Shown in pieces: positions 48,417 to 56,549 of a DNA stretch of 64,000 bases. The stretch is from Sandaracinaceae bacterium (GTDB taxonomy: Bacteria; Myxococcota_A; Polyangia; Polyangiales; Houyiibacteriaceae). Where the stretch lies: NCBI GenBank assembly GCA_016706685.1, contig JADJJE010000012.1, positions 124,001 through 188,000 of the forward strand. Direction: 5' to 3'. The position numbers were made by a program, and so were the translations under genes. Numbering within the stretch: the first letter of the stretch is position 1; every line of letters begins with the position of its first letter. The notes beneath the pieces were generated by a model, which had not been told where the DNA came from, searched no databases, and saw only the letters and a list, made by a program, of their open reading frames with translations.

Positions 48417-49451
48417 CTACTCGAACATCCCAAAGTACGCGTCGATCAGCCGTTCGCCGAAGAACAAGAACTCCAGCGCGCCCAGCGCCAAGAAGGGCCC
48501 AAACGGGATCATCAGCCTGCCCACGGAGGCCTCGGACTCGGCCTCGGACTCGGACTCGGACTCGGACTCCGGCCTCGTCCCCGCCTCCCCGCCCAGCCCG
48601 AATTCGATCCGCATCACCTCCTGCTCGCTCGCCAGCAGCTCCGGCCGGCGCCCGAACAGGTCCTTGAGGTACCCCAGGAGGTCCTCCCGCGGCCAGCCGT
48701 CCAGCGGGTCCGGCCGCGGCGGCGGCAGCAACGTCCCCCCCGCCACGTAGCTCACCGCAGCGGCCACCAGCCCTTGCATGGACCCGGCCACCACGGCGAA
48801 CAGCACGCCCTTCCAGCCCAGGAACGCGCCGATCATCAGCAGCAACTTGGGGTCTCCTTCGCCCATGCCGCGCCGCCCGGTCACGCGCTCGTACGCCCAC
48901 ACGAAGACCAGCTGCACGAACAGGAAGCCCATGGCCGCCCCGAGCGCGGCCTCTTCTGCGCTCACGATGCCCATGCCGCTTCCCGCCACCAACAGCCCCA
49001 ACGCGGCCCCGGGCAGGCTCACCTCGTCCGGGATGATCAGCCACTCGAGGTCGATGAACGTCGCCACCAGCAGCCCACCCGCGAACATGAAGTAGGCCAG
49101 GGTGGTCACGGCCGCCGGGGTCAGCTCTGCCCCGGGCACGGCGTGAACCACGAAGCGCTCGGCGATGCCCACGCACAGCAGCGCGCCCAGCAGCTCCACC
49201 AGCACGTAGCGTGGGGTCATGGGGGCCCCGCAGCAGGACGCCTTCCCGCGCAGGAAGAGGTAGCCGAAGATGGGCACGTTGCGCCACGCCTGGATGGGCT
49301 GCTTGCACGCCGGGCAGTGGCTGGGCGGGCTGACCACCGACATGTGCCGGGGCCAGCGGTAGATGCACACGTTGAAGAAGCTGCCCCAGGTCGCGCCGAA
49401 GACGAACGCCACGAAGCGCACAAGCCACGCTGGAAGCTCACTGGCGTACAT
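48417..49451 (-). CDS. pilD: Prepilin peptidase (A24 family)
   Basis: 344-residue inner-membrane aspartic peptidase that cleaves, and in the full-length family also N-methylates, type IV pilin or type II secretion pseudopilin leaders. The N-terminal cytoplasmic domain has the zinc cysteines CPACKQP and a later CC pair, as in full-length PilD. The catalytic aspartates are in FIDLEWLIIPD and in GMGEGDPKLL (the GxGD-type motif). About seven helices follow. An insertion of about 75 residues (from about residue 240) precedes the last helix and contains an ESESESE run from a hexanucleotide repeat. No pilin or secretion genes are adjacent, so it is an orphan serving distant systems. Confidence 0.92.
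   Translation of the reverse strand: MYASELPAWLVRFVAFVFGATWGSFFNVCIYRWPRHMSVVSPPSHCPACKQPIQAWRNVPIFGYLFLRGKASCCGAPMTPRYVLVELLGALLCVGIAERFVVHAVPGAELTPAAVTTLAYFMFAGGLLVATFIDLEWLIIPDEVSLPGAALGLLVAGSGMGIVSAEEAALGAAMGFLFVQLVFVWAYERVTGRRGMGEGDPKLLLMIGAFLGWKGVLFAVVAGSMQGLVAAAVSYVAGGTLLPPPRPDPLDGWPREDLLGYLKDLFGRRPELLASEQEVMRIEFGLGGEAGTRPESESESESEAESEASVGRLMIPFGPFLALGALEFLFFGERLIDAYFGMFE
48532..48567. repeat. TCGGAC hexanucleotide microsatellite within pilD
   Basis: Six consecutive hexamers, TCGGAC with one TCGGCC variant, coding on the minus strand for a Glu-Ser dipeptide repeat. Slippage would add or remove two residues at a time and keep the frame, so length variation in the cytoplasmic loop is tolerated. 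Confidence 0.9.
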
Positions 49452-49534
49452 GGTCGGGCACCATATCAGCGCAGCTGCGGGATGACGACTTCGGGCGGTG
49501 GTGCGCCGCCCGGCTCCGGCTACACTCGTGCACC

Positions 49535-50281
49535 GTGACCGACTCGCGCGACGACTCCTCCGACTCTCCCACCCCTGACCGTGACGGGGCGCCCTCCGCG
49601 CTGCGCCGCCAGGGGTCCCACGCCTTGGCCACGGGAGCTCGCGGCGAGGGCAACGTGGGCATGTACGCCGCCGCGGCCGGCGTGATGTCCGCGCTGCCCA
49701 TCCCCTTCCTGGACACGCTGCTGGCCAGCTTGGCCCGTGGGGCGGCCATGCGGCGCGTGGCCCAGCGCCACGGCGTGCGCCTCGAGCCCGCCGCGCGCGA
49801 CCTCCTGGCGCGTGGCGATGACGCCCTGCGCACGGAGAAGGGGCTGCGCGTGGTGCGCAGCCTCATCGGGCGCTTCGTGGCGCCGCTGCGCATCTGGAAC
49901 CGCGCCGAGGAGGCCCTCAGCGCGTTCTCGGCGGCCGCCCTGCTGGACCACTATCTGGTCACCGCGGACCGTCGCCCGGGCGCGCCGCTCACCGAGGACG
50001 AAGCGCGCCGCATTCAGCACGCCATGAAGGGGGCGGCCGGGAAGGGCGCCACCGACGCGCTGAAGGGCATGCCCATGTCCACGTTCGTGGCGCTCAAAGC
50101 GGCCGTGGACGCTGCGCGCAGCGCAGACCCGGAAGGTCGCCCGGCGGTGGAGCGCATGGTCGATGCGCTGCTGGACGCGCTGGCCGACGCGCCGGAAGGG
50201 GTCACGGACGCGATCCGCGCTCGCTTCGACGAAGCCCTGAGCGATGGTGGGAGTGTGACCGGCCCGCGAGGGGGCGTGTGA
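49535..50281 (+). CDS. Hypothetical protein upstream of proB
   Basis: 248 residues, mostly helical and Ala/Arg-rich. A hydrophobic segment YAAAAGVMSALPIPFLDTLLASLARG (residues 44-69) could be a membrane-associated helix pair; it is followed by a charged helical region and LIGRFVAPLRIWNRAEEALSAFSAAALLDHYL. Overall this resembles poorly characterised EcsC-like or similar helical membrane-associated proteins, but I cannot assign a family. A GTG start at 49535 follows the divergent prepilin peptidase promoter. The TGA at 50279-50281 overlaps the proB ATG, so it is translationally coupled to proline synthesis genes, though no enzymatic link is visible. Confidence 0.65.
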   Translation: MTDSRDDSSDSPTPDRDGAPSALRRQGSHALATGARGEGNVGMYAAAAGVMSALPIPFLDTLLASLARGAAMRRVAQRHGVRLEPAARDLLARGDDALRTEKGLRVVRSLIGRFVAPLRIWNRAEEALSAFSAAALLDHYLVTADRRPGAPLTEDEARRIQHAMKGAAGKGATDALKGMPMSTFVALKAAVDAARSADPEGRPAVERMVDALLDALADAPEGVTDAIRARFDEALSDGGSVTGPRGGV

Positions 50282-51423
50282 TGGCGATGTCGAACGAGGC
50301 TCCGCAAGGTCAGGCGGCGCGCGCCGCGCTCGGCGAGACGCGCCGGCTGGTGGTCAAGATCGGCAGCCGCTCGCTCATGGCGGACGGTACCAAGCGCTAT
50401 GAGTCCCTCGCGCGGCAGCTGTCGGGCCAGCGCGCCGTCGGGCGCCACCCGGTGCTGGTGTCGAGCGGCGCGGTGGCCATGGGCCGCCTGCGCCTCGGCA
50501 TGACCGAGCGTCCCAAGGCCATGGACAGGCTGCAGGCGGCCGCGGCCACGGGCCAGAGCGGCCTCATGCGCGCCTACGAAGACGCATTCGAGAAGCACGG
50601 GGTCAACGTGGCCCAGGTGCTCTTCACGCACGCGGACTTGGCCGACCGTGACCGCTACCTGAACGCCCGCGGCTGCATCGACGCGCTGCTCGAGCTGAAC
50701 GTCATTCCCATCATCAACGAGAACGACACCGTCAGCGTGGACGAGCTGCGCTTCTCGGACAACGACCAGCTCGCCGCCATGGTGGCCAACTTGACCGGCG
50801 CCGATCTGCTCGTCCTGCTCACCGACGTGGAGGGCGTCCTCGACCACCAGGGCAAGCGCGTGAGCGTGGCCGCCGACGTGAACGACGTGGTGGCCCTGGT
50901 GCGCCCGCCCACCGACGACGTAGGCCTCGGCGGCATGGCCGGCAAGCTCGAGGCGGCCCGCCGCGCCACACGTTACGGTGTGCCGGTCATCATCGGCGAT
51001 GCGCGCGACCCCGACCTGCTCGAGAAGCTGCTGGCTGGCGAAGACGTGGGCACGCTGATCCTGCCCACCGGCACGCCGCTGGCCAGCCGCAAGCACTGGA
51101 TCGCGTACACCCTCAAGCCACGGGGAGCCATCGTGGTGGACCGTGGCGCAGCCCGCGCGCTGTCGGCTGGCAAGGTCAGCCTGCTTCCGCGCGGCGTCAT
51201 CGGCGTGCGCGGCGACTTCGAGGCTGGCGACGCGGTCTCGATCCAGGATCTCGACGGCAAGGAGATCGGCCGCGGCCTCGCGCGCTACGGCACCGGGCAC
51301 GCAGCGCGCCTGGCGGGCGCGAAGAGCAGCGAGATCAGCGACCGCATCGGCCGGCACGATGGCGACGTGCTCGTCCACAAGGACGACATGGTCAACATGG
51401 TGGACGACACCCCGCTCACCTGA
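50281..51423 (+). CDS. proB: Glutamate 5-kinase
   Basis: 380-residue enzyme that phosphorylates L-glutamate to gamma-glutamyl phosphate, the first step of proline synthesis, in the cytoplasm. The amino acid kinase domain shows RLVVKIGSRSLM, LVSSGAVAMGRLRLG, and PIINENDTVSVDELRFSDND (substrate and ATP site). TDVEGVLD and GGMAGKLEAARRATRYGV complete it. A PUA domain ends the protein (KHWIAYTLKPRGAIVVDRGA onward), as in full-length ProB; the family is normally feedback-inhibited by proline. The ATG at 50281 lies within the stop of the upstream gene; a GTG one codon earlier is equally possible. Confidence 0.97.
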   Translation: MAMSNEAPQGQAARAALGETRRLVVKIGSRSLMADGTKRYESLARQLSGQRAVGRHPVLVSSGAVAMGRLRLGMTERPKAMDRLQAAAATGQSGLMRAYEDAFEKHGVNVAQVLFTHADLADRDRYLNARGCIDALLELNVIPIINENDTVSVDELRFSDNDQLAAMVANLTGADLLVLLTDVEGVLDHQGKRVSVAADVNDVVALVRPPTDDVGLGGMAGKLEAARRATRYGVPVIIGDARDPDLLEKLLAGEDVGTLILPTGTPLASRKHWIAYTLKPRGAIVVDRGAARALSAGKVSLLPRGVIGVRGDFEAGDAVSIQDLDGKEIGRGLARYGTGHAARLAGAKSSEISDRIGRHDGDVLVHKDDMVNMVDDTPLT

Positions 51424-51460
51424 GTTGCGCTGGGGCCCCGGAGCGGCGAGCCTGAGAGGC

Positions 51461-52375
51461 ATGTCGTCTTCGAGAGCACGCCTGTCGTCGTCTCGCTGGT
51501 TGCTCCCCGCGTGCCTGGCTGCGGTCGTGTCCTGCGGTGGCACGCAGGACCCAGCTGCCAGCGGTGCGGGCACCACGCCTCCCCCGGAGAGGGCCGCCGA
51601 CCGTGATGGCGACGGCCTCCCCGACGACATGGACACGTGTCCCGACGACATCGAGGACTACGACAGCTACTACGACGCGGACGGCTGCGGCGATCCCGAC
51701 AACGACGCGGACGGAGTGAGCGACGCCGAGGATCTGTGTCCCAACGAGCCCGCGTGGCGCAGCGCCGCCGCGAGGGACGTCGATGACGCGCGAGCGGGCT
51801 GTCCCATCGCACACGTCCGGGTCTACTCGGATGGTCCGCCCGGGGACCTCGACAACGACGGCTACACCGATGACGTGGACCGCTGTCCCAACCACGCGGA
51901 GAGCTTTCCCAGCACCCTCGACGGTGGCTGCACGGACGACGGCGATGGCTGCCCCGACGGCACGCCCATTCTCACCATCAACTGCGAAGTCATGATCCTG
52001 GACTCGCTGCACTTCGCGCCCCGTTCCGCCGCGGTCGCCGAGCAGGCGGAGCGCATCGTCACGGCCATCAGCACGCTCCTGGCGGTGCAAGAGTGGTCCC
52101 ACCTGACCGTGCAGATCATCGGCCACGCCGACGACACCGAGCCGCCGGGCATCGGTCAACGCCGCGCCGATGCGGTGAGAGACGCCCTCGTGGCCGCTGG
52201 CGTGGACGCCGCGCGGCTCAGCACCCGCGATGCCGGCAGCACCGAGCCGAGGGCCCCCACCGCGGGTCTGCGTGGCCGCGAGCTCGCCACCGCCCGCGAG
52301 CAGAACCGCCGCGTCGGCTTCCAGATCACGCACCCACGGCGCCTGCCCGGCCGCCCCGAAGAGAGCGCGCCGTAG
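51461..52375 (+). CDS. OmpA-family lipoprotein with thrombospondin type 3 repeats
   Basis: 304 residues. Signal and lipobox are RWLLPACLAAVVSCGG (lipid Cys25). The mature part begins with calcium-binding TSP3-type repeats (DRDGDGLPDDMDTCPDD, DGCGDPDNDADGVSDAEDLC, DLDNDGYTDDVDRCPN) and ends in an OmpA-like peptidoglycan-binding domain of about 115 residues (LHFAPRSAAVAEQAERIV, QIIGHADDTE, RADAVRDALVAAGV, REQNRRVGFQI). It would tether the outer membrane to peptidoglycan. A Shine-Dalgarno GAGAGG sits just before the ATG at 51461. It lies between proB and proA, where no functional connection is expected. Confidence 0.88.
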   Translation: MSSSRARLSSSRWLLPACLAAVVSCGGTQDPAASGAGTTPPPERAADRDGDGLPDDMDTCPDDIEDYDSYYDADGCGDPDNDADGVSDAEDLCPNEPAWRSAAARDVDDARAGCPIAHVRVYSDGPPGDLDNDGYTDDVDRCPNHAESFPSTLDGGCTDDGDGCPDGTPILTINCEVMILDSLHFAPRSAAVAEQAERIVTAISTLLAVQEWSHLTVQIIGHADDTEPPGIGQRRADAVRDALVAAGVDAARLSTRDAGSTEPRAPTAGLRGRELATAREQNRRVGFQITHPRRLPGRPEESAP

Positions 52376-52435
52376 CTCCCCGTCTTGACGTCGCCTCGCG
52401 GGAACCGAGGTTCCCTGCTACCTCTCGGCGGAATC

Positions 52436-53704
52436 ATGGCAGAAGACATCAAGACGCTCGTCACCTCGCTCGCGCGGAGCGCCAAGCAGGCCTCGCGTGC
52501 GCTGGCCAACGCGGACACCACCAGCAAGAACGCCGTGCTCCTGCGCGCGGCGGCGGCGCTGCGTGGACCCGAGGGCGACCTGGTCATCGCCGCCAACAAG
52601 CGTGACCTCGCGGCCGCCGTCGAGAACGGGCTGAGCCCGGCCATGATCGACCGCCTCGAGCTCACGCGCGCGCGTCTCGATGCCGTGGCGGAGGGCGTGG
52701 AAGAGATCGCCGCCCTGCCGGACCCCGTGGGCGAGCTGCTCGAGCCCCGCCGCCTGCCCAACGGGCTCGAGACCAGCCGCATGCGCATCCCGCTCGGGCT
52801 CATCGGCATCATCTACGAGTCACGCCCCAACGTCACCGCCGACGCGGCGGCGCTCTGCATCAAGAGCGGCAACGCCGTCATCCTGCGCGGCGGCTCCGAG
52901 GCGTTCCACAGCAACACGGCCATCGCCGAGATCTTCGGCACGGCCCTCGAGGCCGAGGGGCTCCCGCGGGACTGCGCGGCGCTGCTGCCCACCACGGCCC
53001 GCGAGGCCACCCTGGTGCTCATCCAGCTGGACGGCGTGGTGGACATGGTCATCCCGCGGGGCGGCGAGAGCCTCATCCGCTTTGTGGCCGAGAACGCCCG
53101 CGTCCCAGTCATTCGCCACTACAAGGGCGTCTGCCACGTGTTCATCGACCGGGAGGCCGACCTCGAGATGGGCGTGCGCATCGCCGTGAACTCGAAGACG
53201 CACCGCCCCGGGGTGTGCAACGCCATGGAGACGCTGCTGGTGGACGCCGCCGTGGCCGACACTTTCCTGCCCATGGTGGCCACCGCCATGCGGGCGCGCG
53301 GGGTCCACATGCGCGCCGACGCTCGTGCGCTGCCTCTGCTCGGTGAGGGCGCCGACGCCGCGAGCGAGCTGGACTGGGACACCGAGTACCTGGCCCTCGA
53401 GCTGAACGTGGCCGTCGTAGACGACCTCGACGCGGCGATCGAGCACGTGGCCCGGCACGGCAGCTTCCACACCGAAGCCATCGTCACCCGCAACCCCGAG
53501 AAGGGGAAGCGCTGGGTGCGTGAGGTGGACGCCAGCCTGGTGCTGGTCAACGCCTCCACGCGCTTCAACGACGGACACCAGCTCGGCCTCGGCGCCGAGA
53601 TGGGCATCTCCACCACCAAGCTTCATGCTTACGGCCCCATGGGCCTCAACGAGCTGTGCACCACCAAGTGGGTAGGCTACGGTACCGGTCAGGTTCGACA
53701 GTGA
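52436..53704 (+). CDS. proA: Gamma-glutamyl phosphate reductase
   Basis: 422-residue NADPH-dependent enzyme that reduces gamma-glutamyl phosphate to glutamate-5-semialdehyde, the second step of proline synthesis. Typical signatures are IPLGLIGIIYESRPNVT (residues about 120-136), SGNAVILRGGSEAFHSN, the catalytic Cys in HRPGVCNAMETLLVD, and DGHQLGLGAEMGISTTKLHAYGPMGL at the end. The ATG at 52436 is preferred; a longer frame from 52385 would add 17 residues outside the usual start. It is separated from proB by the OmpA-like gene and overlaps rsfS by four bases. Confidence 0.97.
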   Translation: MAEDIKTLVTSLARSAKQASRALANADTTSKNAVLLRAAAALRGPEGDLVIAANKRDLAAAVENGLSPAMIDRLELTRARLDAVAEGVEEIAALPDPVGELLEPRRLPNGLETSRMRIPLGLIGIIYESRPNVTADAAALCIKSGNAVILRGGSEAFHSNTAIAEIFGTALEAEGLPRDCAALLPTTAREATLVLIQLDGVVDMVIPRGGESLIRFVAENARVPVIRHYKGVCHVFIDREADLEMGVRIAVNSKTHRPGVCNAMETLLVDAAVADTFLPMVATAMRARGVHMRADARALPLLGEGADAASELDWDTEYLALELNVAVVDDLDAAIEHVARHGSFHTEAIVTRNPEKGKRWVREVDASLVLVNASTRFNDGHQLGLGAEMGISTTKLHAYGPMGLNELCTTKWVGYGTGQVRQ

Positions 53705-54219
53705 CATCCCAAGAAGAAAAACGACCCAAAGCACCTTCGAAAGCCAAGGGAGCGCTCTCCAGCACTCCTCGGCCCAGCGTCGACACCGACCACGAGCCGG
53801 AGTCGTCGCGTTCGACGGCGCTGCACATCGCGGCGGCAGGCCTCGACAAGAAGGCCCTCAACGTCGAGATCATCGACGTCCGCGGCAAGGTCGACTACGC
53901 GGACTTCGTGGTGCTCATGAGCGGCCGCAGCGATCGCCAGGTCAACGCCATCGCGCAGGGGGTCCAGCGTGACCTCCGCACGGAGCACGGCGTGCGCTGC
54001 CTCGGCGCCGAGGGCCTGCAGCAGGGCCACTGGGCGCTGCTCGACTTCGGTGACGTGGTCGTCCACGTCTTCCACCACGACATGCGGGGCTACTACGACC
54101 TCGAGGCGCTGTGGATCGACGCCGCGCGCGTGACCGTTCCGGGGGCCGAGCGCACCCGTGTGGACGGGCCGCTGGCCGCCTTCGACGAGTTCGAAGACGA
54201 CGGCGTCGACGACGAGTGA
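53701..54219 (+). CDS. rsfS: Ribosome silencing factor
   Basis: 172-residue RsfS (Iojap/YbeB) protein, which binds ribosomal protein L14 and blocks subunit joining under starvation. The family core is residues about 48-150: AAGLDKKALNVEIIDVRGKVDYADFVVLMSGRSDRQVNAIA, then GHWALLDFGDVVVHVFHHDMRGYYDLEALW. An extra N-terminal segment of about 45 Lys/Ser/Pro-rich residues precedes it. The GTG start overlaps the proA stop (GTGA at 53701-53704). rsfS next to rlmH is a conserved bacterial pair, and proA-rsfS linkage is also widespread. Confidence 0.94.
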   Translation: MTSQEEKRPKAPSKAKGALSSTPRPSVDTDHEPESSRSTALHIAAAGLDKKALNVEIIDVRGKVDYADFVVLMSGRSDRQVNAIAQGVQRDLRTEHGVRCLGAEGLQQGHWALLDFGDVVVHVFHHDMRGYYDLEALWIDAARVTVPGAERTRVDGPLAAFDEFEDDGVDDE

Positions 54220-54231
54220 GCTAGCCCGTCG

Positions 54232-54672
54232 GTGCGCGTACGGATCATCGCGGTCGGCAAGATCAAGGAGAAGCCCACCCAGGAGCTGCTCCGCGACTAC
54301 TACGGCCGCATCGACCGCTACGCGCGCTTCGACGAGGTGGAGCTCAAGGACGGCACCGAAGAGGAGGTCACCGAGCGCTTCGAGCGGGCGCTCCCCGAGC
54401 GCTCACGCGTGGTGGCCCTCGAGGTGCTGGGCCAGCGTTGGTCGAGCGACCAGCTGGCGCAGCACCTGGGCCGCTGCGAGGGGGAGGGCGTGCAGAGCGC
54501 GGTGTTCCTGATCGGCGGGTCGTATGGGCTGCCGAAGGTGATCTCGAAGCGGGCTGACGTGCAGCTGTCGCTGTCGGCCATGACGTTGCCCCACCGCCTG
54601 GCGCGGCTGCTGCTGGCCGAGCAGGTGTATCGGGGGTTCACGATCCTGCGGAACGAGCCGTACAGCCACTGA
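54232..54672 (+). CDS. rlmH: 23S rRNA pseudouridine-1915 N3-methyltransferase
   Basis: 146-residue SPOUT methyltransferase that methylates pseudouridine 1915 in helix 69 of 23S rRNA on the 70S ribosome. The N-terminus is VRIIAVGKIKEKPTQELLRD and the knot region has VFLIGGSYGLP (in place of the usual GGPDGL), followed by LSAMTLPHRLARLLLAEQVYRGFTI and NEPYSH at the end. Length is close to E. coli RlmH (155). GTG start at 54232, 12 bases after rsfS. Confidence 0.95.
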   Translation: MRVRIIAVGKIKEKPTQELLRDYYGRIDRYARFDEVELKDGTEEEVTERFERALPERSRVVALEVLGQRWSSDQLAQHLGRCEGEGVQSAVFLIGGSYGLPKVISKRADVQLSLSAMTLPHRLARLLLAEQVYRGFTILRNEPYSH

Positions 54673-55443
54673 GGGTGGGGAACCGACAAGGCTGGGCACC
54701 CCGCCGTGAAAGGGGGGCCCCAGCGTAAACCGACTCATGCGGCGAAGGTCAGCCCCGGGCGCCCCGCGGGGGGGACGCGGAAGGGCGAGCCGCGTGGGGC
54801 GCCCCGGCTCGAGCGCCGAGCCAAGAGGGGCCGCGAGGGGTGCCCGAGGGCGGGGGGGGCAGCGCGTCGCCCGCGGGGGCGCCTCGCGCCCCCGGGGGGG
54901 GGGGGGGGGGCGCGGGGGCGGCGGGGCCGGCCGGGCGGCGCGTCCGCGAGCAGACACCGCGCGCGGGTGGCCAGAGCGCGCAGCCGGTGCTCGAGCTAGT
55001 CACAGCCCCGTTAGGTCTGAGGCCTCGAGCGACCACTCGAGCCGCCACGGTCTCCGAGCGAGGCGGCAGGCGGATGTGGGCCCGTCGGGCTGCCAGGAAC
55101 GGCGGGTTCTAAAACGGGAAGTCCTTGACCGCGGCAGAACGGCCGCGAACGAATCGGCCGGCGAGTGCTGCGGCTATCCGCGTCCTGACGCCGGCGATGA
55201 AGGGTCGATAGCGAAAGCGAGGGCGGCATCCGCAAGGGCCCGACTATCGCCCTTGCGTCGGCTCCGAAGTCGCAAAGGGGGGCGGCGCCGGCCCCGCCGG
55301 GGGGCCCCCCGGGGGAGACCGGGCGGGGCCGGCGCGGGGGCCGGAGTCGCGGCGGGGCCCGGCACCCCCCCAGCCCGGCCCGCAAGCACGGCGCGTGGGG
55401 ACCCGCGAAGGTGGCCCGTTTCCTGGCTGCGAAGCCGCTGAGA
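54673..55443. other. Extremely G/C-rich intergenic region, no gene seen
   Basis: About 770 bases between convergent rlmH and rpsI with no convincing gene. The first half (54740-54960) is strongly G-biased on the plus strand and includes a run of 17 G at 54894-54910, plus the palindrome GGGGCGCCCC at 54796-54805. The second half holds a perfect hairpin (55231-55257) and another GC-only tract (55265-55380). Long open frames occur here only because stop codons are rare in such composition. It may carry a structured RNA or terminator array, or a hard-to-assemble tract. Confidence 0.5.
55231..55257. repeat. Perfect hairpin near the rpsI end
   Basis: Nine-base arms CGCAAGGGC (55231-55239) and GCCCTTGCG (55249-55257) with a nine-base loop. 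No U-run follows on either strand. It lies about 190 bases beyond the rpsI stop and could be a terminator for rplM-rpsI or part of a structured RNA. Confidence 0.5.
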
Positions 55444-55851
55444 TCAGCGCTTCGAGTACTGGAACTTCTTGCGCGCGCCCGGCTGACCGGGCTTCTTGCG
55501 CTCCTTCTCACGCGCGTCACGCGTCAGGAAGCCGGCGCGCTTGAGGGCGGGGCGGAGCGTGGCTTCGCTGCCGATGAGGGCGCGCGAGATGCCGTGACGG
55601 ACCGCCTGGGCCTGCGCCGCGATGCCACCGCCGTGCACGTTGATGCGCACGTCGTACTGGCCGTTGCGCTCGATCACGCCGAACGGCTGCTCGATGATCA
55701 TGCGCAGGATGTCGCGCGGGAAGTAGTCTTCGAAGGTGCGACCGTTGACGGTCACGGTGCCGGTGCCGGGCGAGAGGAACACGCGGGCAACCGCGTTCTT
55801 GCGCTTGCCGGTGCCGTAGAAGCGGCCGTGGATGATCTTGGCGTTGGACAT
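55444..55851 (-). CDS. rpsI: 30S ribosomal protein S9
   Basis: 135 residues. The conserved S9 elements are GRFYGTGKRKNAVARVFLSPG near the start, VNVHGGG-type INVHGGGIAAQAQAVRHGISRAL in the middle, and the basic C-terminal tail ending KKFQYSKR, which reaches the ribosomal P site. It lies 28 bases downstream of rplM; this L13-S9 pair is conserved in nearly all bacteria. Confidence 0.98.
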   Translation of the reverse strand: MSNAKIIHGRFYGTGKRKNAVARVFLSPGTGTVTVNGRTFEDYFPRDILRMIIEQPFGVIERNGQYDVRINVHGGGIAAQAQAVRHGISRALIGSEATLRPALKRAGFLTRDAREKERKKPGQPGARKKFQYSKR

Positions 55852-55879
55852 CTGCGTATCTCGGTCTCGGTTCGCGGGA

Positions 55880-56308
55880 TCAGTAAGTGAAGGGCGTGGG
55901 CTGCTGCGCCGCGTGCGGGTGCGCCGCGCCAGCGTACACCTTCAGCTTGGTGAGCTGACGGCGGCCCAGGCTGGTCTTGGGCAGCATGCCCTTGACCACG
56001 CGCTCGACGAAGCGGTCTGGCGCGGTGGCGATCTCTTGACCGTACGTGCGCGTGGTGAGCCCGCCCGGCGTGCCGGAGTGACGGTAGTGGACCGACTTGT
56101 CGGCCTTGTTACCCGTGAGGCGCACCTTGTCTGCGTTCACGATGATGACGAAGTCACCCACGTCCGCATGGGGCGTGTAGTTCGGGCGATGCTTGCCGCG
56201 AAGAACGGTGGCCACGCGCGAGGCGAGTCGCCCGACGGGCTGGTCGGTAGCGTCCACGACGTACCACTTGCGATCGATATCGGATTCTTTGGCGCTAAGC
56301 GTGCGCAT
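55880..56308 (-). CDS. rplM: 50S ribosomal protein L13
   Basis: 142-residue large-subunit protein. Signatures are RKWYVVDATDQPVGRLAS at the N-terminus, DFVIIVNADKVRLTGNKADK, and ERVVKGMLPKTSLGRRQLTKLKVYAG. It leads the rplM-rpsI operon; the start MRTLSAKESDIDRKW at 56308 fits the family. The C-terminal PFTY end is slightly short of the E. coli protein but normal. Confidence 0.98.
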   Translation of the reverse strand: MRTLSAKESDIDRKWYVVDATDQPVGRLASRVATVLRGKHRPNYTPHADVGDFVIIVNADKVRLTGNKADKSVHYRHSGTPGGLTTRTYGQEIATAPDRFVERVVKGMLPKTSLGRRQLTKLKVYAGAAHPHAAQQPTPFTY

Positions 56309-56549
56309 GACAAAACCTCTTCCCGACGGGAGTTCCGCACTGGGGGGCGCGTTTAGTAGCCCCCTGGGGGCAACGTGTCAAGGCGTGCGAAACCTGGCCC
56401 TTCCGAGCAGGGCTCCGCGCGGTCGTCGATGGGGGACCCGTCGACAGCGAACGGGGTCTAGCGCAGGCGGGAACCCCCCGCCAGCACAATCGCTCCCGAG
56501 CCCACGAGCCAGAGTGCGAACGAAGGCAGACGCTGCTAGGGTCGGCCCC
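56309..56549. promoter_or_regulatory. Divergent promoter region between rplM and plsB
   Basis: 241 bases without a gene that must carry the ribosomal operon promoter (minus) and that of plsB (plus). No clear boxes or L13/S9 autoregulatory structure could be recognised. Partial short open frames here have no protein-like character. Confidence 0.35.

Noticed and set aside
54737..55441. A 234-codon open frame in the G-rich intergenic block
   Set aside because: Gly/Arg-only composition, no ribosome binding site, and it crosses a 17-G run.
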